A stretch of DNA of 64,000 nt, taken from positions 4,464,001 through 4,528,000 of the forward strand of contig OY970182.1 of NCBI GenBank assembly GCA_963708095.1, written 5' to 3'. Below are positions 9,403 through 17,575 of the stretch, piece by piece. Both the position numbers and the translations under genes were made by a program. Source of the DNA: JAJZVS01 sp963708095. GTDB lineage: Bacteria; Pseudomonadota; Alphaproteobacteria; Acetobacterales; Acetobacteraceae. Position 1 is the stretch's first letter, and the number at the start of each line of letters is the position of its first letter. The notes under the pieces were generated by a model. The model worked only from the letters and a program-made list of their open reading frames with translations, was not told the origin of the DNA and searched no databases.

Positions 9403-10781
9403 TGACCGGCCTCCATCGTGCGGCCTGCCGGATCGCCCGCGACAGCCAGGGGGCTCACCACTTCAAGCCGCCGGCCGGTGGTGCGCGGGCCGAACGCCAG
9501 GGTCAGCACGCCGGTGCCGGCCCAGGCGGCGGCGATGTAGACGAACACTGCCAGGAAGCCGAAATGTGTGAACACCGCGGCGATGATGAAGGCGTTCGCG
9601 ACGTTGGCGATGCGGCCCAGGCTGTAGGTGAAGCCGGTAGCGCCGTTGCGCATGTCGGTGGGGAACTGCTCCGGCGTGTAGGCGTACAGCAGGCTGGCGA
9701 AGGTCTGGATGAGTACGCCGAGCAGGAAGCCGAACACCACGATCAACGCCGGGACGAAACTCAGCCCGTACAGCAGCCCGCACAGCGCGATCGCGAAGGC
9801 CGCCGCGGCGATCGTGTGCTTGCGTTCGAACCGGTCCGATATCTGCGAGGCCAGCAGCGCGCCGAGCGGGGCGCCGAGATTGCCGAGCGTCACGTAGGTC
9901 AGGCTATGCACCAGGGTGATGCCGTGCTTGACGAGCAGGGTCGGTACCCAGGCCTCGAAGCCGTAGAATCCCAGGGTCTGGAACACCCAGATGGCGCCGA
10001 GCACCGCCGTGCGCAGCCGGTATTCCGGGCCGAACATCGCGGCCCATCCCGCGCGCGGCGCGCCGGACGGCGCGAGCGGCTGCGGCGGCGGCAGCGGACC
10101 ATGTTCCGCCGTCACCATCGCTTCCATGCGCCCCAGCACCAGCTCGGCGTCGGCAAGCCGCCCCTGACGCGCGAGCCAGCGCGGCGATTCCAGCAATCCC
10201 GGCGACAGCACCAGGAACGCTAACCCCACCGCGCCCCAGGCGAAAATCAGGCGCCAGCCTTCCGGTCCCGCCGGCACGACCAGCAGCGCGATCCAGTTGG
10301 TGAGGGGAATTGCGCACAGCGCGATCACCATGGCCCATCCCTGCCAGCCGCCGCGGCTGGTCGCGGGGAACATCTCCGCGATGTAGGTCAGCGTGGTCAC
10401 CATCCCCGCCGCCAGTCCCATGCCGGTCAGCACCCGCCCGATGAGCAACCAGCGCAGATCGGGCGCCGCGGCGGTCAGCACCGAGGCCGCGGAGGCGAAG
10501 GCGACGAAGCCGATCAGCGCCCGCCGCCGTCCGATCACATCCGACAGCGCGCCGCCGCCGAGCGCGCCGAGGAACATGCCGAAGAAACTTGCCGAGATCA
10601 GGCTTGCGACCACCTGGATGCCGATCCCCCAGGCGCGAATGAGGCCCGGCGCGGCGGACGGCAAGGTGAAGATATCGACGCTGTCGAAGAACAGAGGAAA
10701 CGCGACCAGCAGCAACAGCCGCCTATGCAGCGCCGCGCGCGGCAGCCGGTCGATGCGCGCGGCAATCAGTTCGTCGTGCAT
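9399..10781 (-). CDS. MFS transporter paired with TcuA-like dehydrogenase
   Basis: 460-residue major facilitator with about 12 membrane segments; the GGGALSDVIGRRRA loop, ESPRWLARQGR and the C-terminal PTDMRNGATGF match the metabolite-H+ symporter group. Its stop overlaps the tcuA start, so it is translationally coupled to the dehydrogenase. By context it imports the tricarboxylic acid that the operon degrades. It is only moderately similar to the two other MFS carriers in the window. The next gene upstream in the operon ends 37 bases away. Confidence 0.9.
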   Translation of the reverse strand: MHDELIAARIDRLPRAALHRRLLLLVAFPLFFDSVDIFTLPSAAPGLIRAWGIGIQVVASLISASFFGMFLGALGGGALSDVIGRRRALIGFVAFASAASVLTAAAPDLRWLLIGRVLTGMGLAAGMVTTLTYIAEMFPATSRGGWQGWAMVIALCAIPLTNWIALLVVPAGPEGWRLIFAWGAVGLAFLVLSPGLLESPRWLARQGRLADAELVLGRMEAMVTAEHGPLPPPQPLAPSGAPRAGWAAMFGPEYRLRTAVLGAIWVFQTLGFYGFEAWVPTLLVKHGITLVHSLTYVTLGNLGAPLGALLASQISDRFERKHTIAAAAFAIALCGLLYGLSFVPALIVVFGFLLGVLIQTFASLLYAYTPEQFPTDMRNGATGFTYSLGRIANVANAFIIAAVFTHFGFLAVFVYIAAAWAGTGVLTLAFGPRTTGRRLEVVSPLAVAGDPAGRTMEAGQ

Positions 10782-10818
10782 GGTCGTTGCTCCCTTGTGA
10801 GCGCGCTCTTGCGGCGCG

Positions 10819-12207
10819 TCAGTCGCTGCCCTCCGCCAGCGCCGCGATCAGCGCGCCGGCGTCGATGCTGTCTTCCAGGGTCATGACCATCTCCACGATC
10901 CGCGCGGCGCGGTCCGGGGAGATGCGGCGTGCGGCGAGCTTGTGGAACTTGGCGATCACGTCCTCGGCGCTGGCGAAACTGTCCTCGCTGCCGCGCGGCG
11001 CCTCCACGCTTTGTTCCAGCGTGGTGCCGTCGCGCAGGGTCACGTCCACGCGCACCGCGTGGCGCGCCGTGCGCCCGCGCGCGGTGATGGCGGGGTCTTC
11101 GCGCACCGTGACCAGCCCGGCGAGGCGCAGACGCTCCGGATCGGCGAGCTTCGCCTCGGTGAACTGGTCGACGAACGCGTCCCCTTCGGCGAGCAGGGTC
11201 GCCACGCAATAGGGCAGGTTCAGTTGCGCCGCGGTCAGCCCGTCCGGCCGGTACGGCCAGCCGACATGATCCACCGTCACCTGCGATCCGTGCACGGTGA
11301 TGGCCGCCACGTCCCCGGCGCCGAAAGGATGGCGCGCCTGCAGCATACGGATCGCGTCGAGCGTGGTGTGGTTGGAGCCGACGCAGGCATAGAATTTCAG
11401 CGCGATCCGCAACGTCTCCCACCGCGTGCCGAGCCCTGCGGTCAGTTGCGCGAGATCGAACCGGTCCTCGGAGCGGGAGAAGGTGGTGCAGAACCCGCCA
11501 TACGGCGCCTCGAACACATCGCGGATGCCGGTGAAGCCCCGCGCGGCCAGCAGCGCGGACAACAGGCCGCTGCGCGCCGCATGACCGGCGTGCATGCGCT
11601 TGACCATGGCGCCGTATTGCGCCGCCATCAGCCCCGAGGACTGGGTGGCCGCCATGCCGATCGCGTGCGCCGTGCGGTCGGCGTCGAGCCGCAGCGCCGC
11701 GCTGGCGCCGGCGGCGGCGGAGAACACGCCGACGGTGGCGCCGGAATGCCAGCCCTGGCCGATGTGCTCGGGTCCCATGCACAGGCCGACGCGCGGGCCG
11801 ATCTCGTAGCCGGCGACCGCCGCGGCGAGCAGGTCGCGTCCGTTCATGCCCGGCTGCACTTCCGCCGCCGCGAGCAGCGCCGGCAGGGTCACCGCGCCCA
11901 CATGCAGCACACCGACCCGGTGCACGTCGTCGAGCTCGAAGCCTTGCACCATGGTGCCGTTCGCCAGCGCGGCGTGCGGCGCGGACAGGCGCTTGCCGGT
12001 GCCCCAGACGGCGCAGCCTGGCGTGGAATTGTCGACCGCGCCCAGGGTCTCGCGCAGCAGCCGGCTCCAGGGCAGGTCGGCGGCGAACAGCGCGCAGCCG
12101 AAACTGTCGAGCATCAGCAGCTTGATCCGCGCGATCACCTCGGTGGGAATGTCGCCGTAGCGCACCCCCGCGATCCAGGCGGCCATGCGGTCGGTGGGAC
12201 CAGTCAT
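10819..12207 (-). CDS. MmgE/PrpD family protein (first of three paralogues)
   Basis: 462-residue protein of the MmgE/PrpD family (2-methylcitrate dehydratase, cis-aconitate decarboxylase and relatives). Recognisable are GCALFAADLPWSRLL near the N-terminus, the HVGAVTLPALLAAAE helix, GWHSGATVGVFSAAAGA and KRMHAGHAARSG (family pattern K-x-x-H-x-G-x-x-A). The start MTGPTD at 12207 lies one base after the stop of the upstream paralogue; an in-frame ATG further upstream is inside that gene and is rejected. Substrate within the family cannot be told from sequence; the operon suggests a tri- or dicarboxylate. Confidence 0.88.
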   Translation of the reverse strand: MTGPTDRMAAWIAGVRYGDIPTEVIARIKLLMLDSFGCALFAADLPWSRLLRETLGAVDNSTPGCAVWGTGKRLSAPHAALANGTMVQGFELDDVHRVGVLHVGAVTLPALLAAAEVQPGMNGRDLLAAAVAGYEIGPRVGLCMGPEHIGQGWHSGATVGVFSAAAGASAALRLDADRTAHAIGMAATQSSGLMAAQYGAMVKRMHAGHAARSGLLSALLAARGFTGIRDVFEAPYGGFCTTFSRSEDRFDLAQLTAGLGTRWETLRIALKFYACVGSNHTTLDAIRMLQARHPFGAGDVAAITVHGSQVTVDHVGWPYRPDGLTAAQLNLPYCVATLLAEGDAFVDQFTEAKLADPERLRLAGLVTVREDPAITARGRTARHAVRVDVTLRDGTTLEQSVEAPRGSEDSFASAEDVIAKFHKLAARRISPDRAARIVEMVMTLEDSIDAGALIAALAEGSD

Positions 12208-12208
12208 T

Positions 12209-13576
12209 CTAGGCGGCTCCTTCGGCAAGCGCGTCGCGCAGAGTGGAAACATCCGCCACCGTATCGAGTCGGCGGAGCAGGTCGCGCACGCCCCGCGCCG
12301 CATCGGCGCGCAGGCTGCGCGCGGCGCAGTCCAGGAATTTGGCATCCATGGTCGCGACCGGCAACGGGTTCTCGGCAGTACGTCCGGCCGGACGATCGAC
12401 CTGGTGCGCGAGCTGCCGCCCGTCTTTCGTCAGCACCCGGATCTCCGCGCCGAAATGCGCCGTGTCCTCCATCGTCATCGCCGGATGCGGCGCCGCCTCG
12501 ATCCGCCGCATCAACGCGCGGATCGCAGGATCGGCGTAGGCGTCGCCCATGAAATGCGACAGCACCACCCGTCCTTCGGCCAGCGCGCGGGCGAGGCAGT
12601 ACTGCACGCTGAACTTGGCATCGAGCGCGCTGGCGGGATCGGGCCGGTTGGTATGCGCAAGCCGGCGCGGATGGGTCCAGGACGTGACGTGCTCGACCTC
12701 CGCCGCCGTCAGCCCATGCGCGGCACGCAGCGCCAGCAGCGCGTCGATCGCCGGATGCGTGCTGCCGCAGCAGGGATACTGCTTGATCGCGATGCCGGGG
12801 TGGACGATGTCGAGCGGCGCTGCCCAGTCGCGCAGCACGGCTGCGGGATCGAACGTGCCGGCGCCGTTGAACACCAGGAAGAAGCCCTGGGGATGCTCGA
12901 ACGCGGCGCGGTTGGCGGTGAAGCCCTCGGCGGCCAGCAGCGCCGCGGTCAGCCCGTTGCGCGCGCAGTGGCCGACGTGCAGAGGTTTCGTCATGGTACC
13001 GAAATTCGCCTTGATGCCGGAGGCGAACGACGCGGCGATGGCAAGCGCGGTCGCGGTCTGCTCCGGGCTCAGGCGCAGCAGGCGGGCGCAGGCGGCGGCG
13101 GCGCCGAAGGTGCCGAGCGTCGCGGTCGGATGCCAGCCCTTCTCGTAATGATGGAAATTGACCGCCCGCGCGATTCGCGTTTCCGTCTCGAACCCGGCGA
13201 CATAGGCGGCGATGAAATCGGCGCCGGACACGGCCCGCCCCTCGGCCAGCGCGAACAGCGCCGGCAGCATTGGTGCCGAGGGATGCCCGCCCAGGGTGTT
13301 GGAGCAATCGTCGAAATCGAGCGCGTGCGCCGCCGTGCCGTTGATCAGCGCCGCGTCCGCCGGCGCCGCGCCGGCGCGCGTGCCGAACACCAGCGCCGGG
13401 CCGGTGCCGGCCCCCGCGACGCGCGCGGCGATGCGCGCGCAGGGTTCGGACGCGCCCGCAAGGGTCACGCCCACGGTATCGAGGATGCCGATCTTCGCCC
13501 AGTGCACGGCGGCAGCGGGCAGGGACGCGAATCCGATCGCCTGGATGCGTGCGCCAAGCTCGGCGGCCAGGGTCAT
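12209..13576 (-). CDS. MmgE/PrpD family protein (second paralogue)
   Basis: 455-residue MmgE/PrpD family member. The motifs HALDFDDCSNTLGGHPS, KGWHPTATLGTFGAAAA and KPLHVGHCARNG are clear, and IKQYPCCGSTHPA is the conserved PrpD active-region stretch. This copy matches the canonical family motifs better than its two neighbours. It is separated by 13 bases from the upstream paralogue and one base from the downstream one, so the three are co-transcribed. Candidate activities are (methyl)citrate-type dehydration or cis-aconitate decarboxylation. Confidence 0.9.
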   Translation of the reverse strand: MTLAAELGARIQAIGFASLPAAAVHWAKIGILDTVGVTLAGASEPCARIAARVAGAGTGPALVFGTRAGAAPADAALINGTAAHALDFDDCSNTLGGHPSAPMLPALFALAEGRAVSGADFIAAYVAGFETETRIARAVNFHHYEKGWHPTATLGTFGAAAACARLLRLSPEQTATALAIAASFASGIKANFGTMTKPLHVGHCARNGLTAALLAAEGFTANRAAFEHPQGFFLVFNGAGTFDPAAVLRDWAAPLDIVHPGIAIKQYPCCGSTHPAIDALLALRAAHGLTAAEVEHVTSWTHPRRLAHTNRPDPASALDAKFSVQYCLARALAEGRVVLSHFMGDAYADPAIRALMRRIEAAPHPAMTMEDTAHFGAEIRVLTKDGRQLAHQVDRPAGRTAENPLPVATMDAKFLDCAARSLRADAARGVRDLLRRLDTVADVSTLRDALAEGAA

Positions 13577-13589
13577 GGCGCGGTCTCCG

Positions 13590-14960
13590 TCATGGCGCGG
13601 CCTCCGGAAAGCAGCCGGCGGCGCCGATCAGCTCCCGCACGCAAGCCGCATCCAGGGTTTCGATCGCCGCCGCCTGCTCCAGCAGCCGCGCCGCGCGGGT
13701 CGCGTTCATCTTCGTCGCCAGGCAGTCTTCCAGCTTGCGCCGATGATCAGTATCCGGCACCGGCGCTGCGGACCAGTGCCCGCGCGGTCCGTCGCACCGC
13801 GTCGCCACGCGGGTGCCGTCTGTCAGCTCGGCCTCCAGCCGCACGTGCATTTGTTCGAACCGGGCGGGGATCTCCATGTCCGTCTGTACCGCGACCTTCG
13901 TGAGCATCGCCTGCATGTCGGGCGCGCGCAGGCGCGCATCGGTGAAGGTGCGGATCGTCACCGCTCCGTCCAGCAGCGCCGCCGCCACCGTGTATTGCAG
14001 CGAGAACTTGCCGGAAAGCCCGCTTGAAGGCGCCGGGCGGTTCACGTAGGGCATCTCCGGCGCGGTCAGGGTCACGGCGCGGATGCGGGCCGGATCGCCG
14101 ATCCGCCCGCGCAGCTCCAGTGCGGCGGTGATGCCGAAATGGGTGCCGAACTGGCTCGGGAACATCTTGAGCGCGTAGCCGGGCACGACGATGCGGAACG
14201 GCGGCCCGATCCGCTCCAGCAGTTCCGGCTGGAACGTTCCCGGCGAGAACGCGGCGCCGAATCCGCGCGGCGATTCCAGGATCGTCGGGTCGGCGGTGAA
14301 ACCGCGCGCCGCCAGCAGCGCCGCGTCCAGCCCGGCGGCGCAGGCGTTGCCACAATGGGTCGATTTCGTCATGGTTCCGGCATTGGCGAGCAGGCTGCCG
14401 GAGCGCGAGGCGGCGATGCCGATCGCGCATGCCATCCGTTCGCGGTCGAGACCCAGCAGATGCCCCGCTGCGACCGCCGCGCCGATCGGCCCCACCACGC
14501 CGGGCGGATGGAAGGCGTGGTTGCGTGCTTCGTACTGGCCGGACGTCTCGCGCAGCCAGCCTTGGATTTCGATCCCCTTCACCAGTGCCGTCAGAACCTC
14601 GCGCCCGCTCACCGCGCGCGTCTCGGCCAGTGCCAGGATCGCCGGCAGGGTGGTGGACAGCGCGTGCGTCGCCGGGCTCCACATCGGTTCGTAGTCGAGC
14701 ACGTGCATCGCCGCGCCGTTGAGCCGTGCTGCCGCTACCGGGCCCAGGAGGAACGCCTGGCCGAGCGCGGTGCACGCCGGGGCGGAGCCCTGCTCGCGTT
14801 CATGCGCGGACAGAAGGCCGATCGCCGGTTCGGTGGTGCCGGCGATCGCGATGGCAAGACCGTCCGCCACCAGCCGCCCCGCCGCCGCACGGGCAGCGTC
14901 GCCCAGCTGGTCGAAGCCGATGCCGGCCAGGCGGTCGCAGACCAGGGCAGTAAGTGGCAT
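13590..14960 (-). CDS. MmgE/PrpD family protein (third paralogue, first gene of the operon)
   Basis: 456-residue MmgE/PrpD family member with AMHVLDYEPMW, HAFHPPGVVGPIGAAVAA, TKSTHCGNACAAG and KMFPSQFGTHFG in the usual order. The H-x-G-x-x-A helix here carries HCGNACAAG and the CCGSTH stretch is replaced by FGTHFG, so the active region has diverged from the second paralogue. The ATG at 14960 has a good ribosome site (AAGGGAA eight or so bases upstream). It opens the eight-gene minus-strand operon ending at 2780. Confidence 0.87.
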   Translation of the reverse strand: MPLTALVCDRLAGIGFDQLGDAARAAAGRLVADGLAIAIAGTTEPAIGLLSAHEREQGSAPACTALGQAFLLGPVAAARLNGAAMHVLDYEPMWSPATHALSTTLPAILALAETRAVSGREVLTALVKGIEIQGWLRETSGQYEARNHAFHPPGVVGPIGAAVAAGHLLGLDRERMACAIGIAASRSGSLLANAGTMTKSTHCGNACAAGLDAALLAARGFTADPTILESPRGFGAAFSPGTFQPELLERIGPPFRIVVPGYALKMFPSQFGTHFGITAALELRGRIGDPARIRAVTLTAPEMPYVNRPAPSSGLSGKFSLQYTVAAALLDGAVTIRTFTDARLRAPDMQAMLTKVAVQTDMEIPARFEQMHVRLEAELTDGTRVATRCDGPRGHWSAAPVPDTDHRRKLEDCLATKMNATRAARLLEQAAAIETLDAACVRELIGAAGCFPEAAP

Positions 14961-15041
14961 GCCGTTGTTCCCTTTTCGTGTCCGGCCGCTTGCGCGCGCG
15001 GTCGTCCGCGCTCTGGCGTCGGCCGAATTTACTTGGCATGC

Positions 15042-15070
15042 AGACAAGGCGCGGCGGCCGGTGTTGTCAA
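15042..15070 (-). promoter_or_regulatory. Candidate promoter for the tricarboxylate operon
   Basis: On the minus strand TTGACA (15070-15065) is followed after 17 bases by TTGTCT (15047-15042), giving a plausible -35/-10 pair about 80 bases before the first PrpD start. A CTTG...CAAG dyad around GCATGC (15032-15048) overlaps the -10 and could be a regulator site. The region also serves the divergent CapA-like gene. This is a pattern match only. Confidence 0.3.
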
Positions 15071-15094
15071 ACCGCCGCGCCCAGGGAGGCGACG

Positions 15095-16141
15095 ATGGCA
15101 AACACCCTGATCCTGACGGGCGATGTGAACCTGCTGAACGTGACGGACCCCGCCGTGCCGTTCGCGCAGGTGCGCGGCGATTTCGCCACCGCCGATATGG
15201 TGTTCGGTAACCTGGAATGCTGCCTGTACGAACCGCCTGGCGGCCATTCATTCCACAACGAAGGGTTCTACGCGGCCCCCGGGCCGGCCGGAGCGGCCTT
15301 GCGCGCGGCCGGCTTCGCCGCCGTCGGCATCGCCAACAACGTGAACTACGGCGACGCGGCGATCCTCGCTTCCGTGGCAAAGCTCGATGCGCTCGGCATC
15401 GCCCATACCGGCGCCGGGGTGGACGCCGCTGCTTCCGCCGCGCCGGCGATCGTGGCGCGCGGCGGCCTGCGCTTCGGGTTCCTGCAACGCAGCGCGGTCT
15501 ATTGGCCGACCAACCACGAGGCGGGCCCGGAGACGCCGGGGATCGCGGTCCTGCGCGCGCATACCGCCTGGCAGGTGCCGATGCACAAGACGCGGCCGGA
15601 CATCCCGCCGCTCAATCGCCCCGGCCTGCCGCCGATCGTGCGCACCTGGGCGGACCGGGAGTCGTTGCGTATTTTTACCGACGCCATCGCGCGGCTGCGC
15701 GCGGGTGCGGACGTGGTGGTCGCGTCCTGCCATTGGGGCCTCGGGAAGGACGTGCTCGACTACATGACCGAGACCGCCCATGCCGCCATTGACGCCGGAG
15801 CGGACGTGGTGATCGGCCACGGACCGCATGTCGCGCTGCCGGTGGAGGTCTATCGCGGCAAGCCGATCTTCTACGGACTGGGCAGTTTTTCGTTCCACAC
15901 CGGTCACGGCGGGCGCGCCCACGGCGACTGGGTGGGAATGATGGCACGGATCGGCTTCGAGCACGGCGCACTCGCCGCGGCGGAGTTCTGCCTCGTGCGC
16001 CACGACGTGCAGAACAGGACGATACCGTGCCGGACCGCGACGGAGGGCGAACAGCTCGGCGGCATTCTCGCCGCAAGCAAGGTGTTCGCCACGGAGCTGC
16101 AGCCGGGCGAGACGTGGGTGACGGTCGCGCTGCCGCGCTGA
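15095..16141 (+). CDS. CapA-family protein (PGA_cap metallophosphatase-like)
   Basis: 348-residue protein with the CapA/PGA_cap architecture: ILTGDVNLLN at the N-terminus, FGNLECCLYE, GIANNVNYGD, VVASCHWGLGKDV and VVIGHGPHVALPVEVYRGKPIFYGLGSF. The His/Asp/Asn pattern is that of a calcineurin-like fold. CapA itself is part of poly-gamma-glutamate synthesis, but soluble stand-alone members like this one occur in many catabolic contexts with unknown function. No signal peptide or membrane segment is seen. Start at 15095 is supported by AGGGAGG six bases upstream. It is divergent from the tricarboxylate operon. Confidence 0.85.
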   Translation: MANTLILTGDVNLLNVTDPAVPFAQVRGDFATADMVFGNLECCLYEPPGGHSFHNEGFYAAPGPAGAALRAAGFAAVGIANNVNYGDAAILASVAKLDALGIAHTGAGVDAAASAAPAIVARGGLRFGFLQRSAVYWPTNHEAGPETPGIAVLRAHTAWQVPMHKTRPDIPPLNRPGLPPIVRTWADRESLRIFTDAIARLRAGADVVVASCHWGLGKDVLDYMTETAHAAIDAGADVVIGHGPHVALPVEVYRGKPIFYGLGSFSFHTGHGGRAHGDWVGMMARIGFEHGALAAAEFCLVRHDVQNRTIPCRTATEGEQLGGILAASKVFATELQPGETWVTVALPR

Positions 16142-16492
16142 CGGCGGCTTCCCGCCCACGGTCAGCAGCGCCCGATCAAGCGGGCCGGGGGAAGCGACCG
16201 TTCCCCTGGTCGGGCGCACAACATCCGCATCCGTTCCGATACTGGATCTGTATAGCGAGCGGGCCCGCGCGTGCGCTGGCGGCGGCGAAGGAGGATCCGC
16301 CTCGCGCACCGGCGGCCGGCGCGAAACGCCCTTCCCGATGGTAAATGAAAGGTTCACGCGAAGGGTACTCTTCGTCCCTCCGCGGCGGCCGTAGTGTACT
16401 TTTGCGGCATGCCCCGCGACGCCGCCGCGGCCGACTTGTACAACCCCCTTCGGCACCGCGCCCATCGCCCGTCCCCGTGCTAGCCTCCCGCC
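16142..16492. other. Intergenic stretch without recognised feature
   Basis: 351 bases between the CapA-like gene and the phosphotransferase gene. I see no convincing open frame, hairpin terminator with U-run, or repeat. It presumably carries the promoter of the 16493-22346 gene group; a TTGTAC at about 16435 is a weak -35-like match without a clear partner. Confidence 0.4.
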
Positions 16493-17575
16493 ATGCCCTC
16501 CGACCGGCCTCCCCAGGACCTCCTCGCCGCCCTGGCCCGCATGGGCTTGCTCTCCCCCGACGCGCCTCCCCCGCCGGCCAGGCGCCTGACCGGAGGCGTG
16601 TCGTCCGACATCTCGCGCCTCGATCTCCCCACCGGTCCGGTCTGCGTCAAGCGCGCGCTCGCCAGGTTGCGCGTCGCGGCCGACTGGCAGGCGCCGATCG
16701 AGCGCAACCGCTACGAAGCTCGCTGGATGCAAGCCGCCGACACGGCCCGTCCGGGCGCTGCGCCCCACCTGCTCGGCCAGGATGAGGCGACCGGCGCTCT
16801 GGCGATGGAATACCTCCCGGAAGCCGACTATCCGCTGTGGAAGGACCAGCTCCACACCGGCCATACCGACCCTGGCTTCGCCGCCGAGGTGGGCGCCGCC
16901 ATCGCCGCGATCCATGCCGCCACCGCCGCCGACCCGGCCACGGCGGGGCGCTTCCCCACCGATGCCATCTTCCACGCCATCCGGCTCGAGCCCTACCTGC
17001 TCGCGACTGCGCACGTCCATCCCGATCGCGCGCGCGCCTTGCGCGCGCTCGCCGCCACCACCGCCGCCACGCGCCGCGCCCTGGTGCACGGCGACGTCAG
17101 CCCGAAGAACATTCTCGCCGGCCCGCGCGGCCCGGTGTTCCTCGATGCGGAATGCGCCTGGTGGGGCGATCCGGCCTTCGATCTCGCCTTCTGCCTCAAC
17201 CACCTGCTGCTGAAATGCCTGTGGACGCCACCGGCGACCGCTGGCTTCCTCGCCTGCTTCGACGCGCTGGCCGCCGCCTACCGCGCCGGCATCGACTGGG
17301 AGCCGGCGGCGGCGCTGGAAGCCCGGGCGGCGCATTTGTTGACGGGATTGTTCCTCGCCCGGGTGGATGGCAAATCGCCGGTGGAGTACATCACCGCCGA
17401 GGCCGACAAGGACCGGGTGCGCCGGGTCGCCCGCGCGCTGCTGGCCGCGCCCCCCGGCCGGCTCGCGATCGTGCGTGACGCCTGGGCTGCCGAGTTGGAG
17501 GCCGCCGAACTGGCCTGCCCCGTCCCCTCCGTCCACCCCGAACCGGCTACCCCATCCGAACGAGGCACCCGATGA
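16493..17575 (+). CDS. APH-fold phosphotransferase (aminoglycoside/choline kinase family)
   Basis: 360-residue kinase of the aminoglycoside phosphotransferase family. The catalytic loop LVHGDVSPKN gives H199, D201 and N206, followed by the metal-binding FLDAECAWWGDPAFDLAF. The N-terminal GGVSSDI glycine-rich loop and VCVKRAL lysine form the ATP site. Such enzymes phosphorylate small hydroxyl compounds, not only antibiotics. Its stop overlaps the start of the enolase paralogue by 4 bases (17572-17575), so it probably makes a phosphorylated metabolite for the same pathway; antibiotic resistance is unlikely by context. Confidence 0.85.
   Translation: MPSDRPPQDLLAALARMGLLSPDAPPPPARRLTGGVSSDISRLDLPTGPVCVKRALARLRVAADWQAPIERNRYEARWMQAADTARPGAAPHLLGQDEATGALAMEYLPEADYPLWKDQLHTGHTDPGFAAEVGAAIAAIHAATAADPATAGRFPTDAIFHAIRLEPYLLATAHVHPDRARALRALAATTAATRRALVHGDVSPKNILAGPRGPVFLDAECAWWGDPAFDLAFCLNHLLLKCLWTPPATAGFLACFDALAAAYRAGIDWEPAAALEARAAHLLTGLFLARVDGKSPVEYITAEADKDRVRRVARALLAAPPGRLAIVRDAWAAELEAAELACPVPSVHPEPATPSERGTR

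Noticed and set aside
16493..17575. Antibiotic resistance gene (aminoglycoside phosphotransferase)
   Set aside because: Only the general APH kinase loop is shared, and the gene is coupled to metabolic genes.
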